This document shows, one piece after another, positions 4,093 to 5,301 of a stretch of DNA of 5,301 nt. Position 1 is the stretch's first letter. Each line of letters opens with the position of its first letter. Origin of the DNA: a bacterium. Lineage in GTDB: Bacteria; Dependentiae; Babeliae; Babeliales; RVW-14. Position numbers and translations under genes: made by a program. The notes under the pieces were generated by a model. The model was not told where the DNA came from. It saw nothing but the letters and a program-made list of their open reading frames with translations, and ran no database searches. Where the stretch lies: positions 1-5,301 of the forward strand of contig RGUK01000126.1 of NCBI GenBank assembly GCA_010027825.1. The letters run 5' to 3'.

Positions 4093-4308
4093 TCAGACGG
4101 GTCGGGTGTAGGCGGGTGTGATGTCAATTCCTTCGCACTCGTCGGGGTAGAAGGAGACTCGGTTTTCGGTTCCGTCCTCCTTGACGGTGATCATCGCCCG
4201 TTCTTGGAGGGTGCTTCCGTCCATCATGCTTCTGATCTTCACCACATCGCCGTTGATGACTTTTCCTTGATGAAGGGCGGTGATTCCGTCTCCGATTTGG
4301 ATGTCCAT
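4093..4308 (-). CDS. small beta-rich protein, unknown function (71 aa)
   Basis: ATG 4306-4308 follows AAGGAGAAACAG; the longer in-frame extension to 4446 crosses the preceding gene and spacer and is rejected. The chain is MDIQIGDGITALHQGKVING (1-20), DVVKIRSMMDGS, ERAMITVKEDGTENRVSFYP and DECEGIDITPAYTRPV. The repeated strand-turn pattern (IGDGI, GKVINGDVVKI, AMITVKEDGTENRVSFY) suggests a small all-beta barrel, of a general shape used for ligand or nucleic acid binding, without a family I can name. A 25-base repeat sits immediately on each side of the gene, which makes it the clearest cassette in the array. Confidence 0.82.
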   Translation of the reverse strand: MDIQIGDGITALHQGKVINGDVVKIRSMMDGSTLQERAMITVKEDGTENRVSFYPDECEGIDITPAYTRPV

Positions 4309-4316
4309 CTGTTTCT

Positions 4317-4341
4317 CCTTGTGTTGGTTGTATGACTGTTT
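4317..4341 (+). repeat. spacer repeat pair A, copy 2 (25 bp exact)
   Basis: Second identical copy of the repeat at 4056-4080, in the spacer ahead of the 71-residue gene. Its last base is the first base of the neighbouring stop complement, so the repeat fills nearly the whole 32-base spacer. Here the coding strand can fold GACT-GAAAC-AGTC across the stop codon. Confidence 0.9.
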
Positions 4342-4481
4342 CAGTCGCGTTCTTTGTCTTCCAACTTCATGGTCTTCCAGTTGAGAACCTTGTCCTGAAG
4401 GAGTTCCTTCTCGCACTCCTTCTGATACTGTTCCCAGTTCTCCCAAGACTCCTTGTCCTCGTAGTAGCCGAAGTATTCCAT
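4341..4481 (-). CDS. charged helical microprotein (46 aa)
   Basis: ATG 4479-4481 is preceded by AAGGAGACACAA. The product starts MEYFGYYEDKESWENWEQYQ and continues KECEKELLQDKVLNWKTMKLEDKERD: about half of the residues are charged and nearly all favour a single long helix, with Trp at 13, 16 and 35. It may be a helical partner-binding peptide; no family is recognised. The frame stays open upstream to 4676 but that part is Ser/Thr-rich antisense-like sequence overlapping the next gene and has no ribosome site. Confidence 0.8.
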   Translation of the reverse strand: MEYFGYYEDKESWENWEQYQKECEKELLQDKVLNWKTMKLEDKERD

Positions 4482-4515
4482 TTGTGTCTCCTTGTCTCTT
4501 GGGCTGTTTCGGGGG

Positions 4516-4680
4516 TTATTTCTTGGTGTAGATGAGGTCGCAGTAGATTTCCTTCGTCTGCGTGTCCATGACGAAGCCGTAATCCGTGTCGGGGGTGTTG
4601 AGTTGGAAGTAGTGCTTGTTTTCTTGGCATCCGTCGTATGAGACGCCGTACTGTGAGAGGATAGAGAGGATGACAATCAG
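4516..4680 (-). CDS. small protein with missing or non-standard start (possible 5'-truncated gene)
   Basis: From TAA 4516-4518 a coding-looking frame runs back: LIVILSILSQYGVSYDGCQE, then NKHYFQLNTPDTDYGFVMD, then TQTKEIYCDLIYTKK. The strand-turn content (YDGCQENKHYFQL, DYGFVMDTQTKEIYCDLIY) and third-base bias look genuine, but there is no ATG or ribosome site at the front. The given start, CTG 4678-4680, is only the boundary of the convincing part; ATT 4675-4677 is another option, and the only in-frame ATG (4567-4569 complement) would leave 17 residues. The frame remains open upstream through the large hairpin to the stop of the 4747-4914 gene. Either the 5' end was lost when the hairpin-bearing segment joined, or an unusual start or readthrough is used. 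Confidence 0.5.
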   Translation of the reverse strand: MIVILSILSQYGVSYDGCQENKHYFQLNTPDTDYGFVMDTQTKEIYCDLIYTKK

Positions 4681-4694
4681 CTGTGACTGTTTGG

Positions 4695-4747
4695 AACCGG
4701 CTTTCCGTGCCGCCAGGCTTTTTGTTTCCTGGCGGCACGGGCCGGTT
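4695..4747. repeat. large 20-bp hairpin with a 3-base bulge
   Basis: Inner arms CCGTGCCGCCAGG (4705-4717) and CCTGGCGGCACGG (4728-4740) pair perfectly over a 10-base loop. Outer arms AACCGGC (4695-4701) and GCCGGTT (4741-4747) extend the stem after a three-base bulge (TTT on the plus strand). It is the strongest structure in the window. It starts inside the stop codon of the 4747-4914 gene and has no U-tract on either side, so it is not a classical terminator, though it may still define an mRNA 3' end. It also marks the switch between GC-richer genes to its right and the cassette array to its left. Confidence 0.85.
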
Positions 4748-4914
4748 CAGGCCGCGTGGCGGGGCCGGGTTCGGGTCTTGCTGTCGCACCTGCGGACGTT
4801 GGGCTTGATCCGGTAGGCGCTGGCCTTCCGGATGGCGGCGGCGTCGCGCTCCGCCTGGGCCTCGATCATCCGGGCGATCATGTCGCGGCGGGCGTTGATA
4901 TCGACGAGTTGCAT
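4747..4914 (-). CDS. basic helical small protein (55 aa)
   Basis: ATG 4912-4914 sits behind GGAGAAAAGGCC. The product is MQLVDINARRDMIARMIEAQ, AERDAAAIRKASAYRIKPNV, RRCDSKTRTRPRHAA. Residues 5-35 should form a helix rich in Arg, Glu and Ala; the last 20 residues are strongly basic (six Arg, two Lys, one His) and likely unstructured. A basic tail suggests nucleic acid binding, but no domain is recognised. Codons are markedly GC-rich compared with the genes to the left. The TGA (4747-4749) overlaps the base of the large hairpin, and the next open frame (4516-4680) continues in the same reading frame beyond it. Confidence 0.8.
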   Translation of the reverse strand: MQLVDINARRDMIARMIEAQAERDAAAIRKASAYRIKPNVRRCDSKTRTRPRHAA

Positions 4915-4975
4915 GGCCTTTTCTCCAGGTTTGCCAGGGCGGGATTGTCCTGGCTGAAGGATAGGCCGTTTCGAT

Positions 4976-5140
4976 CTAGGATTTCGATCCCTCGCCGAAC
5001 TTCGATTCCATCTTGTACTCGATCCCGGCTTCCTCGAGCCTTTTCGTCACCTCGAGCAGGCAGGCGTCCCAGCCCTCGGCCCAGTCGACGTTTGTGCCGG
5101 TCCCGGTCGGGAACCAGGTGGGAAGTAGGATCTCTTTCAT
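4976..5140 (-). CDS. small protein with EGWDAC motif (54 aa)
   Basis: ATG 5138-5140 follows GAGGAGAAATCG, one of the best ribosome sites here, and its ATG overlaps the TGA of the previous gene as ATGA. The sequence is MKEILLPTWFPTGTGTNVDW, AEGWDACLLEVTKRLEEAGI, EYKMESKFGEGSKS, ending in TAG. The segment WAEGWDACLLEV resembles the 'EGWNAC' helix seen in many short phage proteins of unknown function; this is a motif similarity from memory only. The overlap implies co-translation with the gene cut by the window edge. The downstream spacer (4915-4975) contains the word GAAACGG at 4966-4972. Confidence 0.83.
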   Translation of the reverse strand: MKEILLPTWFPTGTGTNVDWAEGWDACLLEVTKRLEEAGIEYKMESKFGEGSKS

Positions 5141-5301
5141 CGATTTCTCCTCATCGAGTCGTGCCAGGCGGAGTTTGGGCCGCAGTCGAACCTGTCGTAT
5201 CCGAGCTCTCGAGCCAGGAAAGCCAGCTCCTGGCTTGATGTCTCGAGGTAGATCTGGTGTGCGATCCTGCGTTCCAGGATTGTGTCTGCGTCGAGGTATC
5301 T
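5137..5301 (-). CDS. C-terminal part of an unrecognised gene (cut by window edge)
   Basis: An open frame enters at 5301 and ends at TGA 5137-5139, giving 54 residues: RYLDADTILERRIAHQIYLE, TSSQELAFLARELGYDRFDC, GPNSAWHDSMRRNR. The first 33 residues look like one or two helices (ILERRIAHQIYLE, SQELAFLAREL), followed by a loop with Cys-40 and a short basic end. No family is recognised, and the N-terminus is outside the window. Its stop overlaps the start of the next gene by ATGA, typical of translational coupling. GC-rich codons match the two genes downstream of it. Confidence 0.75.
   Translation of the reverse strand, partial: RYLDADTILERRIAHQIYLETSSQELAFLARELGYDRFDCGPNSAWHDSMRRNR

Larger units (their letters stand above)
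1526..4972 (-). promoter_or_regulatory. recurrent spacer word [CG]AAAC[AG]G, 16 sites, all minus orientation
   Basis: Sites, given as plus coordinates of the complement C[CT]GTTT[CG]: 1526-1532, 1845-1851, 2120-2126, 2167-2173, 2512-2518, 2770-2776, 3213-3219, 3306-3312, 3492-3498, 3753-3759, 4075-4081, 4309-4315, 4336-4342, 4504-4510, 4687-4693 and 4966-4972. All are in spacers (3306-3312 and 4336-4342 overlap the last bases of a stop codon). My scan by eye found none inside genes and none in the opposite orientation. Most sit 0-25 bases after a stop and 20 or more bases before the next ribosome site. Role unknown; this is a pattern, not a known site. Confidence 0.6.

Noticed and set aside
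3478..4341. CRISPR array, because short repeats recur between unique stretches
   Set aside because: Repeats differ between pairs and the stretches between them are 200-260 base genes, not 30-40 base spacers.
4695..4749. Selenocysteine insertion at UGA 4747-4749 with the hairpin as a SECIS element
   Set aside because: The stem begins inside the stop codon itself, there is no selenoprotein-like sequence around it, and the following frame looks like a separate small gene.
4756..5238. Plus-strand open frame of 160 codons at the right end
   Set aside because: It is antisense to three minus-strand genes that have ribosome sites and an ATGA overlap.

Overview
The window looks like a stretch of a bacteriophage (or phage-like mobile element) genome infecting a bacterium with ordinary signals. 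Every supportable gene lies on the minus strand, most are 18-97 codons long, they are packed head to tail with 6-114 base spacers, and almost all start at an ATG behind a clear GGAG or AAGGA ribosome binding site. TGA is the commonest stop, with TAA and TAG also used, so no altered genetic code is needed. The one clear promoter is a near-consensus sigma70 type. The host cannot be named from the sequence. There is no structural, replication or lysis hallmark gene; the best-recognised product is a ParB-like (DUF6551-type) protein at the left edge.

Reading with the genes (right to left): positions 5301-4747 hold the tail of a gene cut by the window edge, an ATGA-overlapped 54-residue gene and a basic 55-residue gene whose stop lies in the base of a 20-bp hairpin (4695-4747). 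Past the hairpin is an open frame (4516-4680) that lacks a normal start. Then comes a run of small genes (4481 down to 1599): a charged 46-residue protein, small proteins of unknown role, a four-cysteine zinc-ribbon-like protein with an acidic tail, a one-helix membrane microprotein, an 18-residue micro-ORF, a coupled pair (2962-3165 and 2788-2955), and a 97-residue member of a widespread phage/plasmid family. The run ends with a 172-residue protein containing internal repeats (997-1515). Positions 550-996 are non-coding and hold two terminator-like hairpins, a spaced 20-bp direct repeat, and a strong promoter plus a perfect palindromic operator for the ParB-like gene (1-549).

The most unusual signal is in the spacers. 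A short asymmetric word (coding strand [CG]AAAC[AG]G) occurs in all thirteen spacers longer than 10 bases within the minus-strand array between 1516 and 4975, always in the same orientation. I found none in genes and none in the opposite orientation. In about half the cases it forms the loop of a small hairpin whose stem differs from site to site while still pairing. Some spacers also share longer near-identical repeats. The array therefore looks like interchangeable small-gene cassettes joined by a common linker, reminiscent of the start-associated sequences and stoperators of mycobacteriophages but with a different sequence.
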